The position numbers were made by a program, and so were the translations under genes. From Streptomyces vietnamensis (GTDB lineage Bacteria; Actinomycetota; Actinomycetes; Streptomycetales; Streptomycetaceae), in NCBI RefSeq assembly GCF_000830005.1, contig NZ_CP010407.1:2957001-3021000 (forward strand): DNA of 64,000 nt. The letters are read 5' to 3'. The stretch's first letter is position 1; each line of letters begins with the position of its first letter. Below, piece after piece: positions 55,358-63,998 of this stretch. The notes under the pieces were generated by a model, which saw nothing but the letters and a program-made list of their open reading frames with translations, was not told the DNA's origin and did not search any database.

Positions 55358-56029
55358 TCAGCCGGTCCCGGTGTCCACGGGCATCTCGGCCAGGCGCCAT
55401 TCGAGCATGCCGTCGTTGAGCCGGATCGCGCGGCGCCCGTGGCCGGTCAGCAGGCGCACGGCGTCGTAGGCGAGCACGCAGTACTCGCCGCGGCAGTACA
55501 CGACGGCCTCGGTGTCCTCGGGCAGTTCGTCGATGCGGTCGGCGAGTTCGTCGACGGGGATGGAGATCGCGCCGGGGATGTGTCCGGCGAGGTACTCCTC
55601 CACCGGCCGCACGTCCAGCACCACCACGTCCCCGGCTTCGACGCGGGCCCGCAGCTCCTCGTGGGTGATCTCCGCGGCGCCGTCCTCGCCGAGGTGGGCG
55701 TCGCGGGCCGCGGGCACGGCCGCCCGGTGGTTCTCGGCGACCTTGCGCAGCAGCGCGAACAGCCGGGCGACGTCCTGGCCGGCGAGCCGGTAGTGGATGC
55801 GTACGCCTTCCCGGCGGGTGGCGACGAGACCGGCCCGCTTGAGCGTCTGCAGGTGCGCCGAGGCGGTCGTCAGGTTCAGCCCGGCCGCCTTCGCGAGCGC
55901 GTCCACGGTGCGCTCGCCCTGGGCGAGCAGATCGAGCAGCTCCAGCCGCTTTCCGCTGGCCAGCGCCTTGCCGCTGGCCGCGAACGCGTCGTAGAGCTCC
56001 GCCTTCGAGCCGGTGGTGGTCTTCACCAT
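55358..56029 (-). CDS. ArsR-family HTH regulator fused to a rhodanese domain
   Basis: 223 residues. The N-terminal winged helix (about 10-95) contains LDLLAQGERTVDALAKAAGL and TTASAHLQTLKRAGLVATRR. The C-terminal rhodanese domain (about 120-220) has VLDVRPVEEYLAGHIPGAIS and the active-site loop CRGEYC, with Cys as catalytic persulfide carrier. Such ArsR-rhodanese fusions sense or handle persulfides. It is divergent from an MBL-rhodanese gene and probably controls it. ATG 56029 follows GGAGG by 5 nt. Confidence 0.9.
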   Translation of the reverse strand: MVKTTTGSKAELYDAFAASGKALASGKRLELLDLLAQGERTVDALAKAAGLNLTTASAHLQTLKRAGLVATRREGVRIHYRLAGQDVARLFALLRKVAENHRAAVPAARDAHLGEDGAAEITHEELRARVEAGDVVVLDVRPVEEYLAGHIPGAISIPVDELADRIDELPEDTEAVVYCRGEYCVLAYDAVRLLTGHGRRAIRLNDGMLEWRLAEMPVDTGTG

Positions 56030-56042
56030 GCCATCCTCCATG

Positions 56043-56057
56043 AATCCATGGAATATT
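56043..56057. promoter_or_regulatory. Possible operator of the ArsR-rhodanese regulator
   Basis: AATCCATGGAATATT, centred on the palindrome TCCATGGA (56045-56052), lies in the 97-bp divergent gap and is the only AT-rich symmetric stretch there. Confidence 0.4.
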
Positions 56058-56126
56058 GTAAGTGAGGCCGGGACGGGTGCGGTGACCCCGTCCCCTCGGC
56101 CCCGCAGTCGATCCTGGGAGGACCCC

Positions 56127-57506
56127 GTGGGCTTCGCCGACGACCATCTGATTCCGCTGGTCGACGAGGGTCTCGGCAACAGCGCCTATCTCGTCGACCT
56201 GGGCGACGGCCGCGCCCTGGCCGTCGACGCCGCCCGCGACCTGCGGACCCTGCGCGCCGCCGCCGAGCGGCGCGGCCTGACCGTCGCGTACGCGGCCGAC
56301 ACGCACCTGCACGCCGACTTCCTCTCCGGGGCCGTACAGCTCGGCCACGACCACGGCGCCACGCTGCTGGCGTCCGCCGCCGGACACCGCGCCTTCGCGC
56401 ACCGGGGCCTGGCCGACGAGGACGAGGTCGACCTCGGCGGGCTGACCCTGCGGGCCCTGGCCACCCCCGGGCACACCGACGAGCACCTCTCCTTCCTGCT
56501 CCTCGACGACGGCCGGGAGCTGGGCGTGTTCACGGGCGGCTCGCTGATCGTGGACTCCGCCGCCCGCACCGATCTCCTCGGCGCCGACCGGACCGAGGAG
56601 CTGGCCCGCGCCCAGTACCGCTCCCTCCAGCGCCTGACGCGGCTGCCGGACGCGACCGCCGTGTGGCCCACCCACGGCGCCGGCTCGTTCTGCTCCGCCC
56701 CTCCCGGCAGCGAGCGCACCACCACCATCGGCGCGCAGAAGCAGACCAACCCGCTGCTCGCCGCACCCGACGAGGACGCGTTCACCGCGCGGCTGACCGG
56801 CAGCCTGGGCAGCTACCCCGCCTACTTCGACCGGCTCGCCGAGGCCAACCGTCGCGGTCCCGCCGTTCTCGCCGCCACCCCGCTGCTGCCCGTCCTCACC
56901 CCCGGGCAGGTCGGTTCGCTGCTCGCCGACGGCGGATACGTCGTCGACGTCCGCCCGGCGGCGGACTACGCCGCCGGCCACATCCACGGCTCCCTCTCCA
57001 TCCCGCTCCGCGACCAGTTCGCCACCTGGCTGGGCTGGCTCCTGCCCGACACCGCGCCGATCGCCTTCGTCACCGGCGACGACCAGGACCTCGGCGAGAT
57101 CGTCTGGCAGGCGTACAAGATCGGTTACGAGCGGCTCGCGGGCCGCCTCGCCGGCGGCATGCCCGGCTGGCTCGCCGACGGCAACCCCCAGACCGCCACC
57201 CCGTTCGTCGCGGCCGACCGCGCCGGAGACCGCCCCTACCTCGACGTACGCCAGGAAGCGGAGTTCGCCGCCGGCCACGTGCCCGGCGCCACGCACATCG
57301 AACTCGGCAGCCTCGCCGCCCGGGCCGCCGGCGCCCCCGGCGGGGCGGTCGTGGCCTGCCGGCACGGCGAGCGCGCCATGACCGCCGCCAGCCTCCTGGA
57401 ACGCGCCGGCCACACCGACATCACCGTCCTCGACGGCGGACCCGACCAGTACGCCGCAGCCCGGGGACAGCAGCTCGTCCGGGGCGGGGAGACCACCCAC
57501 CCGTGA
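56127..57506 (+). CDS. MBL-fold hydrolase with two rhodanese domains (persulfide dioxygenase/CstB-like)
   Basis: 459 residues. The MBL domain (about 1-245) has the metal motif ADTHLHADFLSG, further ligands in ATPGHTDEH and TGGSLIVD, as in persulfide dioxygenases. Two rhodanese domains follow: the first (about 265-355) has VVDVRPAADYAAGHIHGSLS but no Cys in its loop (VTGDDQDL), the second (about 360-455) has the Cys loop ACRHGERA. So only the second can carry a persulfide. The enzyme probably oxidises persulfide sulfur. GTG 56127 follows GGGAGGACCCC; an upstream frame is open but overlaps the divergent gene start. Confidence 0.88.
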   Translation: MGFADDHLIPLVDEGLGNSAYLVDLGDGRALAVDAARDLRTLRAAAERRGLTVAYAADTHLHADFLSGAVQLGHDHGATLLASAAGHRAFAHRGLADEDEVDLGGLTLRALATPGHTDEHLSFLLLDDGRELGVFTGGSLIVDSAARTDLLGADRTEELARAQYRSLQRLTRLPDATAVWPTHGAGSFCSAPPGSERTTTIGAQKQTNPLLAAPDEDAFTARLTGSLGSYPAYFDRLAEANRRGPAVLAATPLLPVLTPGQVGSLLADGGYVVDVRPAADYAAGHIHGSLSIPLRDQFATWLGWLLPDTAPIAFVTGDDQDLGEIVWQAYKIGYERLAGRLAGGMPGWLADGNPQTATPFVAADRAGDRPYLDVRQEAEFAAGHVPGATHIELGSLAARAAGAPGGAVVACRHGERAMTAASLLERAGHTDITVLDGGPDQYAAARGQQLVRGGETTHP

Positions 57507-58759
57507 ACGCCACCACCGCCTCCGGGCGTCCCGTACGGCTCGGACTGCGGGAGAACCGGCTGCAGTTCACCCTGCTCGTCATCGTCAACGTCTGCGTCGG
57601 CGGCCTCGTCGGGCTCGAACGCACCACCGTCCCGCTCATCGGCACCGAAACCTTCGGACTGACCAGCGACCTGGCCGTCTTCTCCTTCATCATCGCCTTC
57701 GGCCTCACCAAGGCCCTCACCAACCTCGCCGCCGGCGCGCTCACGGCGCGCTTCCGCCGCAAGCAACTGCTCGTCGCGGGCTGGCTGATCGGCGTCCCCG
57801 TCCCCTTCGCCCTCGCGTACGCGCCCTCCTGGGGCTGGATCGTCGCCGCCAACGTCCTGCTCGGCCTCAACCAGGGCCTGACCTGGTCGATGACCGTCAA
57901 CATGAAGATCGACCTCGTCGGGCCCGCCCGCAGGGGCCTGGCCACCGGCCTGAACGAGGCCGCCGGCTACACCGCCGTCGGCGCCACCGCCCTCCTCACC
58001 GGCTACCTCGCCACCGCCTACGGCCTGCGCCCCGTTCCCGAACTCATCGGCGTCGTCTTCGTCGTCGCCGGGCTCGCCCTGGCCCTCGTCGTCCGCGACA
58101 CCGCCGCCCACGTCGCCCTCGAACTCGCCCAGCACCCCGAGCCCCTGCCCGCCGGCGGGGACACGGGCCTGACCGCCACGTTCATCCGCACCTCCTGGCG
58201 CGACCGCTCGCTGCGCGGCGCCAGCCAGGCCGGCCTCGTCAACAACCTCAACGACGGCCTGACCTGGGGCGTCTTCCCCCTCCTGTTCACCGACCACGGC
58301 CTGGGCCTCGCCGCCGTCGGCCTCATCAAGGGCCTCTACCCGATCCTGTGGGGCATCGGCCAGATACCCACCGGCCACCTCGCCGACCGCATCGGCCGCA
58401 AACCCCTCATCGTCACCGGCATGCTCGTCCAGGCCGCCGGATTCCTCCTCGCCCTCGCCCTGCTCGACCGGCCCCTGCTCGCGGGCGTCCTCTCCGCCGT
58501 CGCCCTCGGCATCGGCACCGCCATGGTCTACCCGGCCCTCATCGCCTCCGTCTCCGACCACGCCCACCCCGCCTGGCGCGCCAACGCCCTCGGCACCTAC
58601 CGCTTCTGGCGGGACATCGGCTACGCCGCCGGAGCCCTGGTCGCCGGCGTCCTCGCCGACGCCTTCGGCCTCGACGCCACCGTCATCGCCGCCGCCGCCC
58701 TCACCGCGGCCTCGGGCCTCCTCGCCGCCCGCTGGATCACCGACCGCGCGAGGGAGTGA
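57503..58759 (+). CDS. Major facilitator superfamily transporter
   Basis: 418 residues with about twelve membrane helices. The MFS loop signature appears as RFRRKQLLVAGWLIG between helices 2 and 3 and again as DRIGRKPLIVTGMLV in the second half. The GTG overlaps the stop of the MBL-rhodanese gene (GTGA), so the transporter belongs to the same sulfur module and may export a sulfur product such as thiosulfate or sulfite, or a xenobiotic; this is inferred from context only. Confidence 0.88.
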   Translation: MNATTASGRPVRLGLRENRLQFTLLVIVNVCVGGLVGLERTTVPLIGTETFGLTSDLAVFSFIIAFGLTKALTNLAAGALTARFRRKQLLVAGWLIGVPVPFALAYAPSWGWIVAANVLLGLNQGLTWSMTVNMKIDLVGPARRGLATGLNEAAGYTAVGATALLTGYLATAYGLRPVPELIGVVFVVAGLALALVVRDTAAHVALELAQHPEPLPAGGDTGLTATFIRTSWRDRSLRGASQAGLVNNLNDGLTWGVFPLLFTDHGLGLAAVGLIKGLYPILWGIGQIPTGHLADRIGRKPLIVTGMLVQAAGFLLALALLDRPLLAGVLSAVALGIGTAMVYPALIASVSDHAHPAWRANALGTYRFWRDIGYAAGALVAGVLADAFGLDATVIAAAALTAASGLLAARWITDRARE

Positions 58760-58824
58760 CCACCCGCACCCGTGGGCGGGCGCACGGGGTCGGCCGATAC
58801 GCCATAGCGTTCAGCTTCAATCGA

Positions 58825-58948
58825 TTGCAACGAGTAGGGTGCCGTGCGTTGCATTAGCTTCACTACTGTTGCAATGAAATCCCGGGCTCTACCTGCACTT
58901 ATGTCGATTCCTCGCAACGACAGCGTTGCCATACTCATGAATGCAACG
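58825..58948. promoter_or_regulatory. Cluster of six TGCAACG/CGTTGCA motifs
   Basis: Copies or close variants occur at 58825-58832 (TTGCAACG), 58847-58853 (CGTTGCA), 58868-58874 (GTTGCAA), 58914-58920 (GCAACGA), 58924-58929 (CGTTGC) and 58942-58948 (TGCAACG), in both orientations. The region is unusually AT-rich and directly precedes the DUF4097-like gene, so it is a likely operator array. Confidence 0.55.
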
Positions 58949-58992
58949 TAGCTTTTCCTTCATCGGAAACGACGAGTCCAAGGAGAAGCACC

Positions 58993-59664
58993 ATGCAGAC
59001 GTTCGCCACCACCGCCCCCGTCTCCGCCGTCCTCGACATCCCCGCGGGGCGCATCCGGTTCATCGCCGCCGACCGGACCGACACCACGGTCGAGGTCCTG
59101 CCCGCCGACGCCTCCAGGAGCCGCGACGTGAAGGCGGCCGAGCAGACCGGGGTCTCCTTCGGGGACGGTGTGCTGCGGATCGCGGCCCCCGCGGCGAAGA
59201 ACCAGTACTTCGGTCCCTCCGGGGCCGTCGAGGTCACCGTCCAGCTGCCCGCCGGTTCCCGGGTCGAAGCGAAGGCGGCTGCCGCCGAACTGCGCGGTGT
59301 CGGGCGGCTCGGCGACGTCACGTTCGAGGGCGCGCAGGCCACCGTGAAGCTCGACGAGACCGCGAGCGCCCGCCTCACCCTGCAGGCCGGCGACATCACA
59401 GTCGGGCGTCTCGGCGGCGACGCCGAGATCAGGACCCAGAAGGGCGATCTCCGGGTCGGCGAGGCCCTGCGCGGCACCGTCGTGCTGCGTACCGAAGCCG
59501 GCGAGATCAACGTCGGCGCCGCCCGCGGCGTCTCCGCCTCCCTCGACGCCGGCACCGCCTACGGCCGGATCCGCAACTCCCTCCAGAACGCCGGGGGTTC
59601 CGCCGCCGGCCTCAGCATCCGGGCCACCACCTCGTACGGCGACATCACCGCCCGCAGCCTCTGA
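58993..59664 (+). CDS. DUF4097-like beta-helical protein
   Basis: 223 residues, made of repeated short beta strands (AGDITVGRLGGDAEIRTQKG, EAGEINVGAARGVSASLDAG), characteristic of DUF4097 putative adhesins with a right-handed beta-helix. There is no signal peptide, so the protein is predicted to be cytosolic. ATG 58993 follows AAGGAGAAGCACC. The dense TGCAACG motif array upstream suggests dedicated control. Confidence 0.85.
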   Translation: MQTFATTAPVSAVLDIPAGRIRFIAADRTDTTVEVLPADASRSRDVKAAEQTGVSFGDGVLRIAAPAAKNQYFGPSGAVEVTVQLPAGSRVEAKAAAAELRGVGRLGDVTFEGAQATVKLDETASARLTLQAGDITVGRLGGDAEIRTQKGDLRVGEALRGTVVLRTEAGEINVGAARGVSASLDAGTAYGRIRNSLQNAGGSAAGLSIRATTSYGDITARSL

Positions 59665-59712
59665 CGGCCCGCTGTTGGCGGAGGCTGCCGACGGGGTACG
59701 GACACGCGTGTG

Positions 59713-60717
59713 ATGCTTGACGGAGAGTCGGCCGTGACGGTCGTACGCGCGTGCTTGCGGGACAACAGGGACGACAGGGACGACAGGGACGACAGGGACG
59801 ACAGGGACGACAGCAGGAGCGGTCCTAGCGGTCCAGACGGCGGGGACAGTCGGGGCGGGAGTCCCACCGCCGTCCTTGACGACGGGCCCTTCGGCGAGGA
59901 CGAGCGGCGGCGGGTGCCCGGGGCGACGGGGACCTCGCACGCCGTCTTCGTCTCGGCGGAGCCCGAGCAGCGGGACGGCCGCCCCGCCTTCTCCCTCCGG
60001 TTCTTCACCTCCGAGGGGGAGTTGCCGTCGTGCGGGCACGGCACGCTCGCCGCCCTGGGGTACCTCGCCGCGCGGGCGGGCGGTGACGCGTGCCGGGTCT
60101 CCCTCCGGACGGCGGGGCGTACGTTCCCCGGCTGGGCCGTACGGAAGGGGCCGTACGCCCGCGTCGGCTTCGCGTACGGGCCCGTGGAGCTGCGCGAGCC
60201 GACCGGCGGCGAGTCCGCGCTCGTCCTGCCCGCCCTCGGCCTCGCCCCGGACGCGCTCGGGGAGGGGGTGCGCGTCGCCTCGGTCGGGCGGCCGCGGCTC
60301 CTCGTCCCGGTGGCCTCGCGGTCCGAACTCGCCGCGCTGGCCCCGGACGTGGAACGGCTCCGCGCCGCCTGCGACCGCCTCGGGCTCCTGGGCTGTTACG
60401 TGTACTCCGCGCCGACGCCCTCGGGGCGGGTCGCGGCCCGCATGTTCGCCCCGTCGATCGGCGTCCCCGAGGACATCGCCAACGCCAACAGCACGGCCTG
60501 CCTCGCCGCCCACCTGGCCGGCCGGGGCGTCGACCGGATCGCGGTCGACATGGGGGACTCCCTCGGCAGTCCCGCCACCATCAGCGCCACGACCCGGGCC
60601 GGGGCGTCCGGTCCTGAGGTACGTCTGGGCGGTGACGTCCTGGTCGGACAGGCCCCAGGGGGTTCGGGAGCGGGATCCACGCGTCACGGTCCACGCCCCG
60701 CAGGCGCATCAGGGTGA
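59713..60717 (+). CDS. PhzF-family isomerase/epimerase-like protein with repeat insertion
   Basis: 334 residues of PhzF fold: GGSPTAVLDDGPF, RFFTSEGELPSCGHGTLAAL, FAPSIGVPEDIANANSTACL and the closing VRLGGDVLVGQA are recognisable. Two oddities: the segment RDDRDDRDDRDDRDD (about residues 19-33), encoded by a 9-bp repeat, is inserted before the GGSPTAV motif; and the catalytic Glu of PhzF, expected in a SExxxF context, appears replaced by His in GTSHAVFV. It may therefore use other chemistry or be non-catalytic. The last 137 bp overlap the convergent siderophore gene. ATG 59713, alternatively GTG 59710. Confidence 0.8.
   Translation: MLDGESAVTVVRACLRDNRDDRDDRDDRDDRDDSRSGPSGPDGGDSRGGSPTAVLDDGPFGEDERRRVPGATGTSHAVFVSAEPEQRDGRPAFSLRFFTSEGELPSCGHGTLAALGYLAARAGGDACRVSLRTAGRTFPGWAVRKGPYARVGFAYGPVELREPTGGESALVLPALGLAPDALGEGVRVASVGRPRLLVPVASRSELAALAPDVERLRAACDRLGLLGCYVYSAPTPSGRVAARMFAPSIGVPEDIANANSTACLAAHLAGRGVDRIAVDMGDSLGSPATISATTRAGASGPEVRLGGDVLVGQAPGGSGAGSTRHGPRPAGASG
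59758..59815 (+). repeat. 9-bp tandem repeat inside the PhzF-like gene
   Basis: About six copies of GACGACAGG/GACAGGGAC run from about 59758 to 59815 and encode RDD units. Because the unit is 9 bp, copy number changes would leave the reading frame intact. Confidence 0.85.
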
Positions 60718-62353
60718 GGCCCTTGACCCGGAGTTCCGGGGCGAGGAGGGCCGCGCGGTCGGCCCGGTTCTCGGGGGTCGCGGGGAGCTCGTCGTAGGCG
60801 CGGTGGGCCGCGGCGGCGACGACGTCCCAGAGCCGGTCCTCCTCCTTCCGGTCGCGTTCGGCAAGGGCGGCGAGGGCGGAGACCAGGGTCCCGAACGTCG
60901 TGCCGAAGAGGTGGCCGAAAAGCATCGTGCGGAGCACGTCCGGGTCGTCGTCGATCACCCGCCCGCCGACGGGAGCCGCGTCGAAGCCGTGCCGGGCGAG
61001 GCGGCTCGGGCTCAGCCTCACGTCGGCGAGGTCCCGGTAGACGAGCCGGCGGGGGCGGGCGTGCGCGTCGAGCACGACCAGGAGGTTCTGCCCGTGGGCG
61101 GCGGGCGCGACGCCCCGGCTCAGGAGGCGGACGAGCGGCGGCACCGCGAGGCCGGCGAAGGCGGCCAGCCAGTCGGCGCCCGCGTCCGGAGCCCCGGCGG
61201 ACGCCAGGAGCGTCCGGATCAGGGGCGGTCCGTCTCCGGCGGGGCGGGCGGCGAGCGCCGCCACCGGCACGACCGTCTCCCCCGGGCGCAGCCGCGCGGC
61301 GGCGGACGGTGACTCGCGGAGCAGGACGGCGAGGTCGGCGCTGGGCTCCCCGCGTACGAGCGCGGAGGCGCCGGCGAGGTTGCGGGTGATCGTCAGTGTG
61401 CCGGCCGGGTCGGCCACGACCTGCGCGAGGAGCGCGGAGAGCGGCGCGCTGTTCTCGACGCCGCTCGCCGAGATGTCGCGGATCGCGCTGGTCATCCGCG
61501 TGGTCAGCGCCGTCTTCAGGTGCGGTCCGCCGTCGAGCGGGGCGAGGGTCCGTACGCTCATCAGCGGCCGGGCGGGGATCGCTCCGGTGGCGTACGGCTC
61601 GTGTCCGAGGCCCGGCAGGACGTGCGCGCTCTGCCAGGGGTGCACGGGCAGCAGCAGCCGGTCGCCGTCCCGCAGCCGGTCCGGCCACTCCCCCGCGACG
61701 AGGCACCGGTCGGCCGGGACCGCCACCAGGTCGAGGTCGACGACGGGGCGGTGCTCGGGCGCGTACGCGAGCTGCTCGGCCACCGAGAGGCCGGGGCGGC
61801 TGCGGCAGCAGGGGTGGTACGGGTGCCCGTCGACGACGCTCTGCTCGACGTACGGGAGGGAACGGGCGTCCTCCGGCCGGTAGGTCGCCCCCGCCCGGGA
61901 CAGCGCCAGGGAGGCGACGCCGTGGCCGAGTTCGGCGACGAGGGCCTCGGCGCCCGGCAGGCCGAGCGCGGCGAGGAGGGCGGCCGGGTGGTCGTGGGCG
62001 CGGCCGTCGAGCCGTACGGTCGTGTCCTCGCCGGGGACCACCAGGTCGTACGGGCGCCGGGGCGGCCCGCTCAGGACCCGCCCGTCGGCGAGCACCACCC
62101 GGCCGGCGTGCGCGTCACGCTCCGCGACCCCCGGCAGCGGCTCGTGGAGCAGCGCGCGCCACAGCCGGCCGAGGACCGCCGCCCGCGCCGGGGGCAGTTC
62201 CTCGCGGTAGGCGGCGAGGAGCCCGGGGGCCACGGCCGCCAGTTCGGTGGCGAAGTCGTCCTCGGGGGCGAAAGCTGGGGGTGGGGCGGCGGCCGCCTCG
62301 GGGGCGCGCGGTGGCTGCCGTACGCCCGTGTCGTGATCCGGAGCGAAGTGCAT
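60581..62353 (-). CDS. IucA/IucC-family NIS siderophore synthetase A
   Basis: 590 residues, full length for NRPS-independent siderophore synthetases, which join carboxylates such as citrate or succinate to amines using ATP. Motifs visible: GHPYHPCCRSRPGLS (nucleotide loop), LLLPVHPWQSAHV, LKTALTTRMTSAIRDI, AHGQNLLVVLDAHARP and LVYRDLADVRLSP, the latter two with catalytic and Mg ligands. ATG 62353 begins 73 bp from the divergent second synthetase. Its C-terminal 45 codons overlap the convergent PhzF-like gene. No clear IdeR/DmdR iron box was seen in the 73-bp divergent promoter region. Confidence 0.92.
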   Translation of the reverse strand: MHFAPDHDTGVRQPPRAPEAAAAPPPAFAPEDDFATELAAVAPGLLAAYREELPPARAAVLGRLWRALLHEPLPGVAERDAHAGRVVLADGRVLSGPPRRPYDLVVPGEDTTVRLDGRAHDHPAALLAALGLPGAEALVAELGHGVASLALSRAGATYRPEDARSLPYVEQSVVDGHPYHPCCRSRPGLSVAEQLAYAPEHRPVVDLDLVAVPADRCLVAGEWPDRLRDGDRLLLPVHPWQSAHVLPGLGHEPYATGAIPARPLMSVRTLAPLDGGPHLKTALTTRMTSAIRDISASGVENSAPLSALLAQVVADPAGTLTITRNLAGASALVRGEPSADLAVLLRESPSAAARLRPGETVVPVAALAARPAGDGPPLIRTLLASAGAPDAGADWLAAFAGLAVPPLVRLLSRGVAPAAHGQNLLVVLDAHARPRRLVYRDLADVRLSPSRLARHGFDAAPVGGRVIDDDPDVLRTMLFGHLFGTTFGTLVSALAALAERDRKEEDRLWDVVAAAAHRAYDELPATPENRADRAALLAPELRVKGLTLMRLRGVDRDAWIPLPNPLGPVRPGRHRPDVPQDRTPRPGSWR

Positions 62354-62426
62354 GAAGGCTCACTACCCTGCGCAGGATGTCCCTACCGGTGGAAGACCCG
62401 CCGGAGAACGGGGGGAAGGCGCTGTC

Positions 62427-63998
62427 GTGAGTGAAGCCAAGGACCGGGCCGACGCCCTGTCGGCCACCGCCCTCCTCAACTGTCTGATCCGGGAGGTGGC
62501 CCGGCCCGAGCCCCGCCCGGGCGCGGACCACGCCGTCCACCGGCTCCCGGCGACCGGCCGTCTCCTTCGGGTACGGGCGGGCCGCAGGCCCGCCGAACCC
62601 TGTGTCCGCACCGACGGCGGCTGGCTCCCGCTGACCTTCGAGGCCCTCGTGGCGCTGACCGCCGACGAGCTCGGCCGGCACACCGGCGTCACCAACAGGA
62701 CCGTCGTCGGCGAGATGACCGACAGCCGGGACGTCATCGCGGCGCTGCAGGACGCGCGCGCCGCCGCGTGCCCGCCGGAGGACCCGTACCTGCGGTCGGA
62801 GCAGGCGCTGCTCGCCGGGCACCGGTACCACCCGGCGCCCAAGGCGCGCGGGGCGGGCGCCCCGGAGAGCTGGCTGCCGTACGCGCCGGAGGCGTACGCC
62901 CGGTTCCCGCTGGAGCTCCTCGGCGTCCGGGCCGACGTCGTCGCGGAGGACGGGGACCTGTCGCTCCTGGAGGTGCTGGGGACGGCGGGGCCCGACGGCT
63001 ATGTGGTTCTCCCCATTCACCCCTGGGAGCTGGACCTGCTGCACGAAAGCGGGCTGCCCGCGTTCCGTGACGGGCGGCTGCTCCGGCTCGGTGCGAGTGC
63101 GCCGCAGGCGGGGCCGGCCGTGCCGACCTCCTCCATACGGACGGTGTACCTGCCGGAGGCCGACCTCTTCTGCAAGCTCAGCCTGGACGTGCAGATCACC
63201 AACGGGAACCGCCGTCTGGAGCTGCGCGACCTCCTCTGGCTGCGGACGATCGGCGAGCTCCTCGCGCCGGTCTTCGACCCCCTCCCCACGGCGAGCTTCC
63301 TCGCCGACCGGGGCTACCGCACCGCCGACCTCGGCGGGCAGCACGCCTACGAGGGCTTCGCGGTGATCGCCCGCGAGGGCCTGCGTCCGCATCTGCTGCC
63401 CGGGGTGACGCCGCTGCTCGCGGCGGGCATCGGCGAGGGCTTCCCCGGGAACCCGCTCGACGGGCTGACCCCGGAGCGGGCCCTCGTCTGGTGGCAGCGC
63501 TACCTCGACCGGCTCGTACCACCGGTGCTGCACGCCTGGCGGGCGCACGGCCTGGTCCTGGAGTGCCATCTGCAGAACGTCCTCGTCGGCGTGGACGCCG
63601 CCGGCCTCCCGGCGCAGGTGGTCTTCCGCGACCACGAGGGGATACGGATCGTCGCCGAGCGGCACCGCGCGCTCCTGGACCGGTACGCGTCACGGGGGCC
63701 CGCCCCGGTCCTGGACGCGGCGCACGGCTGGGAGCGGCTGGCGTACTGCCTGGTGACGAACAACCTCTCCGAGATCGCCGGCGCCCTCACCGACCGCCAC
63801 CCGGAGCTCGCCGGCGAACTGTGGCCCCGGGCGCGGGAGGTCTTCGCCGGGTACGCGGCGGAGCACGGCGGCCCGGCGGAGATCACCGCCCTGCTCGCCT
63901 CGCCCCACGTCCCCGCGAAGACCAACCTGCTGCTGCGCTGGCTCGACGTGGACGGGGCCGACGCCCGGTACACGCCGATGGCCAACCCGCTGTACTGA
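62427..63998 (+). CDS. IucA/IucC-family NIS siderophore synthetase B
   Basis: 523 residues. Motifs of the family are GHRYHPAPKARGAG, VLPIHPWELDLL, TSSIRTVYLPEADLFCKLSL, ITNGNRRLELRDL, LVLECHLQNVLVGVD and VVFRDHEGIRI. GTG 62427 is chosen: it follows GGGGGGAAGG by about 8 nt, whereas ATG 62352 would overlap the divergent gene start. Two divergent synthetases of this family usually act on the two ends of one siderophore; a hydroxylase or decarboxylase for the amine building block is not in the window and may follow downstream. Complete; stop at the window end. Confidence 0.92.
   Translation: MSEAKDRADALSATALLNCLIREVARPEPRPGADHAVHRLPATGRLLRVRAGRRPAEPCVRTDGGWLPLTFEALVALTADELGRHTGVTNRTVVGEMTDSRDVIAALQDARAAACPPEDPYLRSEQALLAGHRYHPAPKARGAGAPESWLPYAPEAYARFPLELLGVRADVVAEDGDLSLLEVLGTAGPDGYVVLPIHPWELDLLHESGLPAFRDGRLLRLGASAPQAGPAVPTSSIRTVYLPEADLFCKLSLDVQITNGNRRLELRDLLWLRTIGELLAPVFDPLPTASFLADRGYRTADLGGQHAYEGFAVIAREGLRPHLLPGVTPLLAAGIGEGFPGNPLDGLTPERALVWWQRYLDRLVPPVLHAWRAHGLVLECHLQNVLVGVDAAGLPAQVVFRDHEGIRIVAERHRALLDRYASRGPAPVLDAAHGWERLAYCLVTNNLSEIAGALTDRHPELAGELWPRAREVFAGYAAEHGGPAEITALLASPHVPAKTNLLLRWLDVDGADARYTPMANPLY

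Noticed and set aside
62354..62426. Iron box between the divergent siderophore synthetase genes
   Set aside because: Expected from biology, but no TTAGGTTAGGCTAACC-like palindrome is present in the 73 bp; only weak partial similarity.
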